A stretch of DNA of 64,000 nucleotides from a bacterium (GTDB lineage Bacteria; Pseudomonadota; Alphaproteobacteria; SP197): NCBI GenBank assembly GCA_028821455.1, contig JAPPGE010000090.1, positions 58,868-122,867 of the forward strand. The letters are read 5' to 3'. Each line of letters begins with the position of its first letter. The first letter of the stretch is position 1. The notes under the pieces are model-generated. The model was not told the DNA's origin. It made no database searches and saw nothing but the letters and a program-made list of their open reading frames with translations. Positions 33,751 to 42,818 of the stretch are shown here, in pieces. Both the position numbers and the translations under genes were made by a program.

Positions 33751-34052
33751 GGCTGCGCCCTCCGCTCATTCTCTCCACCATGCCAGAAGCCGATGCCGGC
33801 GTTAAGCAATCGGCACGAGCGGCTGGAACAAGTCGACTGCCCGCGAACAGCGGCAGTCTCGCCAAGCATGCCACATTCGTCCGGCACACGGGATTGCGTG
33901 GACTAATGTGGCTACAAGACTTGCTTGGCAGCCATCGTGATTGTTACGCGATGCCGGCAGCCGTCGCCAGGTGATGCGCAGGCTCCTGATGTCCTTGCCC
34001 TGCACGGCGGTCCGGTCGACGCTATGATGAGCCAGCAAGGGAGGGCCTCGTG
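33751..34052. other. Intergenic region, nothing recognised
   Basis: About 300 bases lie between two divergent hydrolase genes; it must carry both promoters. No clear -10/-35 pair or repeat was identified. Confidence 0.4.
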
Positions 34053-34997
34053 ATGGCGGGCGACATTCATCCTGACATGAACCATCTGATCAGCGCCCGC
34101 GATGCCGCTGGCCCCAAGGGAGAGAGCGCCGAAGAACAGCGCCGCTTCTGGACGTCCTACACCCGCGCGCTCAACGAGCGGCGACCCGACGACATGGATG
34201 TGTGGGACGAGCGGGTCGAGACCCCGGAGCACGCGGTCCCTGTCAGAATCTATCGACCCTCGGCGGCAACATCGCCGGCTCCCGCCATTGTCTACCTTCA
34301 CGGCGGAGGGTTCATGCTGGGCGACCTCGACAGTTCCGACACCATCGCCTGGGGCTTCGCCCAGGAGACCGGCGCGCTCGTGGTCTCGGTGGACTACCGG
34401 CTCACGCCCGAGCATCCGTATCCGGCCGCCGTGAACGACAGCTGGAACACCCTGCTCTGGCTGGAGGCCGAAGCCGGACGCCTCGGGATCGATCCCCGGC
34501 GCCTTGCCGTCGCCGGAGACAGCGCAGGCGGCAACCTGGGCGCCGTGATGGCGCTCAAGGCACGCGACACCGGCGCCGTCACGCTCGCCGGCGTCGCCAT
34601 CATCTATCCGGCGACGGGTCTCGATCAGGACGAGCCGAGCTACCTGGAGCACGCCGACGGGCCAGGCCTGACGCGGGACGGCACCATCAAGTACCGCGAT
34701 CTCTACCTCGCCGGGAACCACGACACCGATGACGCCTATGCACGGCCGATCATGGCCGAAAGCCTCGCCGGACTGGCCCCCTTCTGGGTCCATTCCGCCG
34801 AGATCGATCCCATCCGCGACGATGGCCGTCTGTTCGCCGCCAAGATGGCGCGGCACGGCGGCGATGTGACCTACCGCGAGGCGCGCGGCATGATCCATGG
34901 CTTCATGCGCGCCCGCATGCGGGGCGACGCCGCACGTCACGAGTACGCGCTCATTTGTCGCTTCCTGCGCCACTGCCTCGGATGTGGCGACGGCTGA
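34053..34997 (+). CDS. Alpha/beta-hydrolase, HSL (hormone-sensitive lipase) family
   Basis: A 314-residue carboxylesterase. The oxyanion-hole motif is YLHGGGF, the nucleophile elbow GDSAGGN, and the acid and base are in EIDPIRDD and GMIHGF. This is the typical bacterial HSL (family IV) esterase layout, acting on short acyl esters. GTG at 34050 immediately precedes the ATG at 34053; AAGGGAGGG supplies the ribosome site. It lies between the intact and decayed serine hydrolase copies and could have moved with them. Confidence 0.9.
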   Translation: MAGDIHPDMNHLISARDAAGPKGESAEEQRRFWTSYTRALNERRPDDMDVWDERVETPEHAVPVRIYRPSAATSPAPAIVYLHGGGFMLGDLDSSDTIAWGFAQETGALVVSVDYRLTPEHPYPAAVNDSWNTLLWLEAEAGRLGIDPRRLAVAGDSAGGNLGAVMALKARDTGAVTLAGVAIIYPATGLDQDEPSYLEHADGPGLTRDGTIKYRDLYLAGNHDTDDAYARPIMAESLAGLAPFWVHSAEIDPIRDDGRLFAAKMARHGGDVTYREARGMIHGFMRARMRGDAARHEYALICRFLRHCLGCGDG

Positions 34998-35135
34998 ACC
35001 GCTGTGGGCGCTTCCGGACATCGTTCCGGGATGATCCTTCCATGCCTGAATGCGGCGGCGAGGGCAAAGAACTCAAGCCTTGCTTTTTGGGCAATCGGAA
35101 ACGGCATTCATGCCGATATCGGCATGGCGGAGGGT

Positions 35136-35742
35136 TCAGCTCGACGCGACCTCGGCCATGGACGGTCCCGGGTCGAGCCTGATGTCCTCGATGAAGGCGG
35201 CATCGCCCATGCAATGACCGTCGATGCCCTCGCCGCCGCGCGCGAAAAGCAGGGTGAGGTGGGCGAGATCGCGTACGGTGAGGCAGGCGCCACCGTCGAT
35301 CAACGCCACGCCCTCGCGGTCGCAGGTGACGTGGTAGCAGCCTTCCAGGCCTGCGGCCTCGACGATCTCGATCAGCTATTCGCGGAGCGACCTGCCGCTC
35401 GCCCGCTCGATCAGCCAGGCCAGTGCGTCCGTGTTGGTCGACTTGTAGAGCATGGCGCCCGTGCGGTTCTCGAGATCGCCGCCGGTGACGGCGGCGACGA
35501 ACTGTCGGATGGTCTGTTCCTGGCGCCCCTCCGGCGGCAGGCGCCAGCCCATGGCCGAATCCATGGCGAAACTTCCGGTGTGGGGTCGGCATAGTCTTCC
35601 GCGTAATCTTTGGCGACGTTCATGTTGGCGGTGTCCCGAACGCTCGCCCTCGCATAGCCACTGCCCAGCTCCGGCAGATCGCTTCCCATCGTGCGAGACA
35701 TGTCGACCAGTCCGTCTGCGACCGCGCGGCCCAGCATGAGGC
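35136..35742 (-). pseudogene. Partial decayed copy of the serine hydrolase gene
   Basis: Nearly the same protein as 32617-33750 can be read from MLGRAVADGLVDMSRTMG to the C-terminus, but broken. The copy lacks the N-terminal third including the nucleophile box. A one-base deletion near 35585 shifts the frame, and TGG became TAG at 35376-35378 (LREWLIE to LRE-stop). In-frame loss of 192 bases fuses DPGPSMAE straight to VASS at the end. The left homology break is at about 35742, next to the IS remnant. Closeness of sequence suggests a fairly recent duplication. Confidence 0.88.
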
Positions 35743-35899
35743 CTCTGCGCTCTTATGAGGGGCATCTCTTTCAAGCGATGGCCTTGTTGTGATTGACAGC
35801 ATGGTTACCTCTCCTGAGTTCATTCTTCCAGGTGGCCTTGAGAGGCGGTTCGGCGTCTGGTGTTGCCGGATCGAAATGCGTTGGCACCGGTCGCGCCGT

Positions 35900-36600
35900 G
35901 TGGCGGGCCCTGGTGGCCGGCATGGTTTTTCAGCACCCCTTCATCAAGGCTCTCCTGAGCTCAACCGCAACCCGGCCCTGCTCGATGCCTGCGGTTTCCA
36001 TCCCGTGCCGACGCGAGGCCGGCGCAAGCGCTTCCGGGATCCGCAGACCGGGGTCATCCACATCATTCGTCCCCCCGGTACGTTCGTCGATTCCCTCGAA
36101 CTGGAATGTCTCGCGCTTCGTCGCCTCCCCGCTCAAGGGTTGAAGAGGAGGAGGGGCCGCTGTCCGAGATGATCGTCGAGCTGCGTCGTCGCCTGATGGA
36201 CCTCCTTCCCGAATTCGGCGCCCATCTGGGCTGCGACGGCACGGTGGTCCCGAGCAAGTCGACGGGAACGGCGTCGGATCGGGATGCCGACCGGGACCGG
36301 CACGAGACCAAAGGCGTGACCGTCAAGGCAAGGCCTTGACCAAGGTCAAGATGTGGTTCGGCTACACCCTTCACCTGATCGCCGACGCCACCTACGAGAT
36401 CCCCGTGGCGGCGGCAGTGACGAAGGCTTCGGCGTCGGAGGTAACGACTCTCGAGACGCTGCTGAAGGACGTGTTCGAGGACACTCCGGACCTGGCCTTG
36501 CGCTACCAGGACATGAGCGCCGAGCGGGGCTACCACAGCACCCGACATCCCGCGCCACAACGCCAAACCGGTCGCCTGACGCCGGTGCCGGAACCCGCGA
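35900..36600 (+). mobile_element. Remnant of a DDE transposase (IS1182/IS4-like)
   Basis: Pieces of a DDE transposase can be read in three frames. HPFIKALL at about 35930 shifts into ELNRNPALLDACGFHPVPTRG. MIVELRRRLMDLLPEFGAHLGCDG follows at about 36168, and then WFGYTLHLIADATYEIP and VTKASASEV at about 36350-36440. The segment stops near SAERGYHST; the C-terminal half is absent. Several frameshifts make it inactive. No terminal inverted repeats were located. It adjoins the left break of the decayed hydrolase copy and ends just upstream of the LacI-PfkB operon promoter. Confidence 0.75.
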
Positions 36601-36770
36601 CAGGCGACTCACCAGTGTGTGCAAAACCCGGCCCATGGGAACCTTCCAGGACAAGACTTCAATGGACCGCATCCTCTACGCAGTCTTCATCCACGAAAAC
36701 AAATCTCAGGGAATCAGTACCCCAGTCTCCCTGACACATAACTCTTGACGTCACCCGCAAATTGGGTCTC

Positions 36771-36800
36771 TTGACGCAAGCCGGTCCCGCAGGCGACAAT
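36771..36800 (+). promoter_or_regulatory. Sigma70-type promoter of the LacI-PfkB operon
   Basis: -35 TTGACG (36771-36776), an 18-base spacer, and -10 GACAAT (36795-36800). It lies 45 bases ahead of the likely GTG start and abuts the palindromic operator. Confidence 0.55.
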
Positions 36801-36804
36801 TTCG

Positions 36805-36820
36805 ATTGAACGGGTTCAAT
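36805..36820. promoter_or_regulatory. 16-bp LacI-type operator palindrome
   Basis: ATTGAAC-GG-GTTCAAT is a perfect inverted repeat with 7-base arms. It begins 5 bases after the proposed -10 box, so a bound repressor would cover the transcription start. LacI-family sites are short palindromes of this size. Confidence 0.65.
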
Positions 36821-36844
36821 TTGCCCGCCCCGGAGCGTTTGCGA

Positions 36845-38050
36845 GTGGAACAACCGACGATTCGCGAGGTTGCAAAATTGGCCGGCGTCGCTGTCGGCAC
36901 GGTGTCCAATGTGCTGAATGGATCGGCCACCGTCCGCGATTCGACCCGCGCGAAGGTGGAAACCGCCGTGCAGCAACTCGGTTTCAGGCCCGACGCCGTC
37001 GCCCGGTCCCTGAATCTGCGGCGCGGGCGCCGCAAAACCGTCAAGGCGACCGTCGGGCGGCCCCGTCTCTCGACGGTTGGTTATGTCAGCGTCGACTATA
37101 CGGCCCGTGTCGACCGGTTTCCCGATAGCGGCGAGAGAACGACATCGCATGGGATCAAGAAGTCGCTGGGCGGTCCGGCGGCGAACGTCGCGGTCATGGC
37201 CGCAGGTCTCGGCGGGCGCTATGCGCTCAATTGCGAGCTGGTCACCGCGGTCGGCAGCGATCCCGACAGCGAATGGGCAGTGGTCGAGTTGGCCAATCGC
37301 GGGGTAAGGACCATCACGGTGCATCCCTATCGTGGCGGCCGCCTCAGCCGATGCATCGTGCTTGTCGACGCAACTGGCGCGCGCACGATCGTTAACGAAC
37401 CGCTTGAGCTCGACCTTGAGGAATTGAGCCGATATGTCGGCAGTACCGGCCCTGCGCGTGAACGCCATTGTCTGCATATCGAGGGTTTCCAGGTGCCCAA
37501 CGCGATCGGCTGGCTCGATGACGAACGAACGTGGCACCTGACAACCAGCGTCCACGCGACGGGACTGCCTGTGGAATGGCACACCGTGGAGGGACTGGGC
37601 CTCCTTCTCGAGAAATTCAATCTGGTCTTCCTCGACCTGGAGAGTGCCCGCGGCATCGTCGACCATGACGAGGGGGTGGATGTGGTCGTGTCGGATCTGG
37701 ACCGCGCCTTCCGGCGGCTGGCGCCGACGCGCAGGGCTCGACTCATGGTCGTTACGCTGGGAGCGGGAGGAGCGCTGATCGATTCACTGGACGCCCGGCC
37801 GTCGAGAATTCACGTCGATCCGATCTCGGTTGTCGACACCACTGGCGCCGGCGACGCCTTCGTCGGTTGCTTTCTGGCCGCCTGGCTCAATGGCGATGAT
37901 CCTCTCGCGGCCGGACGAATGGCAACGCGCGGCGGCAGGCTCGCCGTGGCCCAGGAGGGCGCCCAGGGCGCCCACATCACCGCGGAGATGTTGGTCGACG
38001 ACGACCTTCGCGGATTCGACCTGCGTGTCGAGCGGTTGCAGGAAGCCTGA
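36845..38050 (+). CDS. LacI-type HTH domain fused to a PfkB-family sugar kinase
   Basis: A 401-residue fusion. Residues 4-26 are a LacI helix-turn-helix (TIREVAKLAGVAVGTVSNVLNG) followed by the hinge-like RPDAVARSLNLRRG. From about 76 on it is a ribokinase-family kinase (GGPAANVAVMAAGLGG; catalytic DTTGAGDAFVG near 331-337). The sugar-binding domain of normal LacI regulators is missing, so the kinase itself would sense the sugar. GTG 36845 has GGAG upstream and fits LacI starts; the TTG at 36806 lies inside the operator. It begins the operon, three bases before the ATPase gene. Autoregulation by phosphorylatable sugar is inferred. Confidence 0.85.
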   Translation: MEQPTIREVAKLAGVAVGTVSNVLNGSATVRDSTRAKVETAVQQLGFRPDAVARSLNLRRGRRKTVKATVGRPRLSTVGYVSVDYTARVDRFPDSGERTTSHGIKKSLGGPAANVAVMAAGLGGRYALNCELVTAVGSDPDSEWAVVELANRGVRTITVHPYRGGRLSRCIVLVDATGARTIVNEPLELDLEELSRYVGSTGPARERHCLHIEGFQVPNAIGWLDDERTWHLTTSVHATGLPVEWHTVEGLGLLLEKFNLVFLDLESARGIVDHDEGVDVVVSDLDRAFRRLAPTRRARLMVVTLGAGGALIDSLDARPSRIHVDPISVVDTTGAGDAFVGCFLAAWLNGDDPLAAGRMATRGGRLAVAQEGAQGAHITAEMLVDDDLRGFDLRVERLQEA

Positions 38051-38053
38051 CCG

Positions 38054-38836
38054 ATGCCGGCGCTTCGCATGTCGAGGATCGTCAAGAGGTTCGGTGGCAT
38101 CCTGGCGCTTGACGGCGTTGACTTCGAAGTCAATCCCGGCGAGGTCATGGCGCTTGTCGGCGACAACGGGGCCGGCAAGTCGACGCTGATAAAGATCCTC
38201 GCCGGCGCCTACCAGGCCGATGCCGGCACGATCACCCTCGACGGCGCACCGGTGGAATTCAAGAGCCCGCAGGACGCCTGGAACCGGGGCATCGCGACCA
38301 TCTATCAGGAACTCGCCCTGACCGGGAAGATGATGATTCCCGACAACATCTTTCTTGGCCGCGAGCTGAAGCGTCGCGTCTTCGGCGTGAGCTTTCTGGA
38401 TCGCCGCGCCATGCGCGAGCGCACCAAGCAGTTGCTGAGCAGTCTCGACGTCCAGGTTCCGAGCCTCGATGTTTGGGTTGAGCTCCTGTCGGGCGGGCAA
38501 CGCCAGGGCATCGCCATTTCCCGCGCACTCAACATCGACGCGGAACTCATCGTGATGGACGAGCCGACGGCCGCCCTCGCTGTCGCTGAAGTGCGCAAGG
38601 TGCTGCAGTTCATCCGACGGCTTCGCGAGCAGGGCAAGTCGGTGATACTGATTTCCCACAACCTGCAGGACGTGTTCGCTGTATCGGACCGTATCACTGT
38701 CCTGCGCCAGGGCCGCCGTGCGGGTGTGCGCGAGACCCGGCACACCACTCCCGAAGAGATCATCGGGCTGATCACCTGGGCTTCGACGGCCGAAGATGAC
38801 CAGGAGACACCCTTTGAGGGCCTTGGCGCGGCGTAG
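38054..38836 (+). CDS. Sugar ABC transporter ATPase, single-domain (FrcA/RbsA-like)
   Basis: A 260-residue ATPase with Walker A GDNGAGKST, Q-loop YQELAL, signature LSGGQRQGIAISRA, Walker B LIVMDEPTAALA and switch ISHN. RbsA-type ATPases usually have two such domains in about 500 residues; this one has a single domain, like FrcA of fructose importers. In the Walker B region the D-loop reads ALAVAEV. The gene follows the LacI-PfkB fusion by three bases and should drive the permeases at 39938-41883. Confidence 0.9.
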   Translation: MPALRMSRIVKRFGGILALDGVDFEVNPGEVMALVGDNGAGKSTLIKILAGAYQADAGTITLDGAPVEFKSPQDAWNRGIATIYQELALTGKMMIPDNIFLGRELKRRVFGVSFLDRRAMRERTKQLLSSLDVQVPSLDVWVELLSGGQRQGIAISRALNIDAELIVMDEPTAALAVAEVRKVLQFIRRLREQGKSVILISHNLQDVFAVSDRITVLRQGRRAGVRETRHTTPEEIIGLITWASTAEDDQETPFEGLGAA

Positions 38837-38881
38837 ATCTGGCGCGCCTCGGCATTTCACCGACAGAAGAAAGGACACAAG

Positions 38882-39865
38882 ATGAACCTTTTCAAGACTA
38901 CCATCAGCGCCTTGGCCCTGATTGCAACCACGTCGATGGCGGCAACGGCACAGGACAAGCCGCAGGTCGCGTTCATTCCCCAGATCGCCGGCATTCCCTA
39001 TTACGTCGCGATGCGCGAAGGCGCCGATCGTGCCGCGGCAGAGCTGGGTGTAACGTACGTCCAGGAAGGCCCGACCAGCACCAACGCCGTCGACCAGCTG
39101 CGTATCTTCGAGGGCTTCGTCAATCAGGGTTTTGATGTGATCGCGATCTCGCCGCTGGATGAGGAGAGCCTCAAACCGGCGATCGCGAAGGCGCGCGAAG
39201 CCGGCATCATCATTCTGACGTCGGATGCCGACGCTCCCGGGAGCGACCGCCAGTACTTTGTGGCCCAGGCGCTCGACCGCGACCTCGGCTATACCCTGCT
39301 GGACGAGGCCGTGGCGCGTGTCGGCGATGCGGGCAAGATTGCCATCGTCTCGGACTCGCCCACGATCCAGAGCATGCAGAACTGGATCGCGGCGATCAAG
39401 GAGCGCGCCGAGACCACCTATCCCGGCATCGAGATTGTCTCGGTCGATCACACCGACGGCACGGCGGCGCGCGCCTATCAGTTCGCGACCGACGCGATGA
39501 CGCGACATCCCGACCTCAAGGCCGTCCTTGGCATGGCTTCGACGACCTGTCCGGGTATCGCTCAGGCGGTCGAGGCGGCCGACGCCATCGGTCATGTGCT
39601 CAGCGCCGGCTATTGCTCGCCAAATACGGCGCGCGAGTATATTCACAGCGGCGCGATGCCCTATTCCGTTCTGTGGAACCCTTCGGATCTGGGTTATCTG
39701 ACCGTCTGGATCGCAGACCATCTCCTTAAGGGCGGCGAGATCACCGGTACGATGGATGTTCCCGGACTGCCGGCACCGGCGACTTACCTGCCCGAGACCA
39801 ACATCATACTGCTCGGCCCGCCGGCCGTGTTTACGCCGGAGAACGTTGACGATTTCGATTTCTGA
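38882..39865 (+). CDS. Periplasmic sugar-binding protein (RbsB/LsrB/RhaS-like)
   Basis: A 327-residue periplasmic-binding protein type 1. The Sec signal peptide is clear (MNLFKTTISALALIATTSMAATA then QDKP). The mature part shows the family flow VAFIPQIAGIPYYVAMREGADRAA, GFDVIAISPLDEESL and KAVLGMASTTCPGI. Closest look is to rhamnose and AI-2 binding proteins, but pocket residues cannot be assigned. A ribosome site (GAAAGGA) precedes ATG 38882. It captures the operon's substrate. Confidence 0.92.
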   Translation: MNLFKTTISALALIATTSMAATAQDKPQVAFIPQIAGIPYYVAMREGADRAAAELGVTYVQEGPTSTNAVDQLRIFEGFVNQGFDVIAISPLDEESLKPAIAKAREAGIIILTSDADAPGSDRQYFVAQALDRDLGYTLLDEAVARVGDAGKIAIVSDSPTIQSMQNWIAAIKERAETTYPGIEIVSVDHTDGTAARAYQFATDAMTRHPDLKAVLGMASTTCPGIAQAVEAADAIGHVLSAGYCSPNTAREYIHSGAMPYSVLWNPSDLGYLTVWIADHLLKGGEITGTMDVPGLPAPATYLPETNIILLGPPAVFTPENVDDFDF

Positions 39866-39874
39866 GGCGAGGCG

Positions 39875-39906
39875 CGGGGGCGTCGGCGCGGCGGCCCGCG
39901 CCCCCG
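39875..39906 (+). promoter_or_regulatory. GC hairpin between binding protein and permease genes
   Basis: CGGGGGCG (39875-39882) pairs with CGCCCCCG (39899-39906); an inner GCGCGG/CCGCGC pairing is an alternative. It starts 10 bases after the binding protein stop and 30 bases before the permease, a typical place for a differential-expression hairpin. Confidence 0.55.
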
Positions 39907-39937
39907 ACCGGCGTCCACCCTCGCCGGGTCGCGGCCG

Positions 39938-40918
39938 ATGGCCCCGGTAGGCGCTCCCGACGGGTTCCTCGCCGGCCCGCGTCGGGCGGTTCCGCGCGAG
40001 GTCATCCTGATGGTGGCGATCATTGCCGTAGGCACCCTGTTCGCGACTCAATCGGAGTTCTTTCTGACCGAACGCAACCTGGTCACGGTGTTGCGCAACT
40101 CGGTGGACCTCGCCGTGATCTGCGCGGGCATGACACTGATCATCATCATGGGTGGCATAGACGTGAGCGTCGGCGGCATCCTGGCGGTTTCCGCGATATT
40201 CATCGGTCACTCCTACAAAGCCGGGCTCCCCGATGAAGTTGTTGTCCCGATCGGCATCGGCGTGGCGACCATGCTCGGGGCCCTCAATGGCGTGATTGTC
40301 GCCAAAGCGCGGGTTCCGCCCATCATCGCGACCCTGGGCACGATGTACGTGTTTATTGCGGTCTTGTTTCTCGTGATCGGCGGCACCTGGATTCATGGGC
40401 TGCCCGATACGCTATCGTTCCTGATCCGCGGCGAATTCGTTGGCATACCGGCCGGCGTCTTCATCATTGGCTGCGTCTACGGGTGCTGCTGGGTCCTCTT
40501 GCGATGGCAAGCCTGGGGACGCCATCTATGCGCCATCGGCTGCGACGAGGGCTCCGCCCGTCTGGTAGGAATCAACATCGACCGGGTGAAGATCCAGGCC
40601 TACGCTCTGACCGGTGCGCTGGCCGGAATCGCCGCCGTGCTGTACGTCGCCCGGCTGCGCAATGTCGAAGTCAACATCGGCACCAACATCGCGCTCGAGG
40701 CGATTGCGGCGACCGTTCTCGGCGGCGCCGATATTCGCGGCGGGACCGGCAGCCTGATCGGTGCACTGATGGGCGTGATCTTCATCAAGCTGGTACAGAA
40801 CGGACTGGTTCTGATCGGGGTCTCGTCCCTGTGGGAGACCGTCGTGATCGGCGGGCTGCTGATCATCGTCCTCACCCTTGATGCTCTCGAGACCCGGCGC
40901 TCGGGGCGGCCGACATGA
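39938..40918 (+). CDS. ABC transporter permease, RbsC/LsrC type
   Basis: A 326-residue CUT2-family permease with about nine to ten hydrophobic segments. Family motifs are MGGIDVSVGGILAVSAI, VIVAKARVPPIIATLGT and VLGGADIRGGTGSLIGALMG. It forms the channel with the next permease; use of two different permeases recalls rhamnose and AI-2 importers. Its stop overlaps the next start (ATGA). Located in the inner membrane. Confidence 0.92.
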   Translation: MAPVGAPDGFLAGPRRAVPREVILMVAIIAVGTLFATQSEFFLTERNLVTVLRNSVDLAVICAGMTLIIIMGGIDVSVGGILAVSAIFIGHSYKAGLPDEVVVPIGIGVATMLGALNGVIVAKARVPPIIATLGTMYVFIAVLFLVIGGTWIHGLPDTLSFLIRGEFVGIPAGVFIIGCVYGCCWVLLRWQAWGRHLCAIGCDEGSARLVGINIDRVKIQAYALTGALAGIAAVLYVARLRNVEVNIGTNIALEAIAATVLGGADIRGGTGSLIGALMGVIFIKLVQNGLVLIGVSSLWETVVIGGLLIIVLTLDALETRRSGRPT

Positions 40919-41883
40919 ACGAGCGCCGTTTGCGAGATCCGTTACGCCGGCGGCTGCTGTATCTGCTCGGCCTGTGGGCGGCGTGCCTCATCACCAGCAG
41001 CCTCATCTCGCCCCACTTTCTCCAGCCGAGCACGCTGCCGTTCCTGCTCCAGTACGTGCCGATCCTCGGCCTTCTCGGGTTGGGGCAGACGCTGGTCATG
41101 CTCGCCGGTGGGCCCGGCATCGACCTGTCGGTCGGGGCCTCGCTGTCACTTTCGGGCCTCGCCATGGCATGGCTGTTCAGCCTTGGCGTGGACATCTATA
41201 TCGCGTGCCTCGCCGGCATCGTTCTGGGCGCGCTCCTGGGCTCGGTGAATGGGATTCTGATCACCGTACTCGGCATACCCTCGCTGATGGCCACCTTGGC
41301 GACCATGTTCGGTTTCGGCGGACTGGCCCTCGCGCTGACCGGCGGTACACCGATCGGCGGTATCCCCGATTCGTTTGCCTGGCTCGGGCAGGGCCGGACA
41401 CTGTCGATTCCGAATCACTTCTGGGTGTTGTTCGTGCCGATAGCAATTATGCTGCATGTTCTACTGGCGCACACAGCGATCGGCAGTCACATCTACGCCG
41501 CCGGCAACGACGAGCGCGCGGCCTATTTGTTAGGCGTCAAGGTCCGGCGTCTTCGCTTCGGGCTCTACGCGCTCAACGGCGTCCTCGCCGCGATCGGCGC
41601 GGCCATGATGCTGTCGTGGTTCCAGGCCGCACGCCCGGACGCCGGTCGAGGCATGGAGTTGTTGTCGGTCACGATTGCCGTGCTCGGAGGCACCCATATC
41701 TTCGGTGGACTCGGCCGCGTATCGGGCACGGTCGTCGCGATCATGATCGTGGCCACACTCCAGGTCGGACTCCAGCTGGCGAACATCTCCCACGCATGGC
41801 AGTTGGGCGTGATCGGCACATTGCTGGTCGGCAGTGTTGTGCTGGACAATCTTGGCACGCTCAAGCGACTCCGCGCCGGATGA
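40915..41883 (+). CDS. ABC transporter permease, RbsC/LsrD type
   Basis: A 322-residue CUT2-family permease. It has the same motifs as its neighbour (GGPGIDLSVGASLSLSGL, GILITVLGIPSLMATLAT, VLGGTHIFGGLGRVSGTVVA) in a second gene copy. The two differ enough to be long-separated paralogues. Its end overlaps the kinase start (ATGA). It would build a heterodimeric channel with the protein at 39938. Confidence 0.92.
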   Translation: MNERRLRDPLRRRLLYLLGLWAACLITSSLISPHFLQPSTLPFLLQYVPILGLLGLGQTLVMLAGGPGIDLSVGASLSLSGLAMAWLFSLGVDIYIACLAGIVLGALLGSVNGILITVLGIPSLMATLATMFGFGGLALALTGGTPIGGIPDSFAWLGQGRTLSIPNHFWVLFVPIAIMLHVLLAHTAIGSHIYAAGNDERAAYLLGVKVRRLRFGLYALNGVLAAIGAAMMLSWFQAARPDAGRGMELLSVTIAVLGGTHIFGGLGRVSGTVVAIMIVATLQVGLQLANISHAWQLGVIGTLLVGSVVLDNLGTLKRLRAG

Positions 41884-42818
41884 CTACAGGTTTTCTTTGC
41901 GTTGGCGATCTTGACATCGACCTGATCGTGTCGGTGGCGCACCTGCCGGGTGCCGACGACAAGATCTTCGGGCGTCGCATCTGCCAGGCCGTCGGGGGAA
42001 TGGCCGCGAATGTCGCGGTCGGGCTGCGCCGCCTCGGCGCCGAGGCACGCCTTGCCGCGGCGATCGGGGACGACGAACCGGGCGAGGTGGCGGAGCGGGC
42101 CGTGGCCGGAGCGGGTGTCGACACGAGTTTCTTGGTCCGACGCAAAGGCGATGCGACGTTCATGTGCCTGGTCCTCCTGGGTCCCAACGGAGAGCGGTCT
42201 CTTGTCCGGCTGGAGACGGGCGCGTATCTGCCTCAGCCCGACGAAGTGCCGGTCGCCGCCTTCGCCGGAACCCGGCACGTGCACCTCACGATGGGCAGCG
42301 AGGCGCTGGCGCGCCACTGTGTCGCACGGGCCCGATCGTCGGGCGCCTCTGTATCGCTGGATCTCGAGAAAGCCGACCTGCCGGACGATCCGTCGAGCCT
42401 GGTCGACCTTCTCCCCGCCATCGACTGGCTGTTTCTGAACCGGCACAGTCGCGATCATGTGGAACAGGTGCTGGGCCCGCTGGTCCTCAGGCAGGCGTCT
42501 TGCGTGATTACGACCGACGGTTCGGCCGGCTGCCGCATCGAGCGCGGTGACTGCCGGGTCGAGGTGGCGGGACACAAGGTCAGCGTCCGCGACACCACCG
42601 GGGCCGGCGACGGACTCGTCGCCGCCTTTTTGCATGGCCATCTCGTCGCCGGCCTGTCCGAGACCGAAGCGCTGAGCAGGGCCAACGCCGCGGCCGCTCT
42701 TGTGGTCCAGCGTTACGGCGCGCAGGCCGGACTGCCGACAGGCGACGAGCTGGATCGGTTCATGCGACAACAAGGGCCCGATCGCGACCGAGTGACGTCC
42801 GCTGAAGGTCATGACTGA
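41880..42818 (+). CDS. PfkB/ribokinase-family sugar kinase
   Basis: A 312-residue kinase. The N-terminal sugar-binding signature is GGMAANVAVGLRRLGAE, and the catalytic site is DTTGAGDGLVAAF at about 238-250. It should phosphorylate the imported sugar with ATP in the cytoplasm. This is the second PfkB domain in the operon, the other being fused to the LacI HTH. The stop overlaps the next gene by 8 bases. FrlD of Amadori-product catabolism and ADP/ATP-dependent ribose-1-phosphate kinases share this fold. Confidence 0.92.
   Translation: MTTGFLCVGDLDIDLIVSVAHLPGADDKIFGRRICQAVGGMAANVAVGLRRLGAEARLAAAIGDDEPGEVAERAVAGAGVDTSFLVRRKGDATFMCLVLLGPNGERSLVRLETGAYLPQPDEVPVAAFAGTRHVHLTMGSEALARHCVARARSSGASVSLDLEKADLPDDPSSLVDLLPAIDWLFLNRHSRDHVEQVLGPLVLRQASCVITTDGSAGCRIERGDCRVEVAGHKVSVRDTTGAGDGLVAAFLHGHLVAGLSETEALSRANAAAALVVQRYGAQAGLPTGDELDRFMRQQGPDRDRVTSAEGHD

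Noticed and set aside
37784-40396. 870-codon open frame on the minus strand
   Set aside because: It lies opposite the LacI-PfkB, ATPase and binding protein genes, which have clear families. Its protein is rich in Arg, His and Gly and matches nothing; it is a GC-codon shadow.
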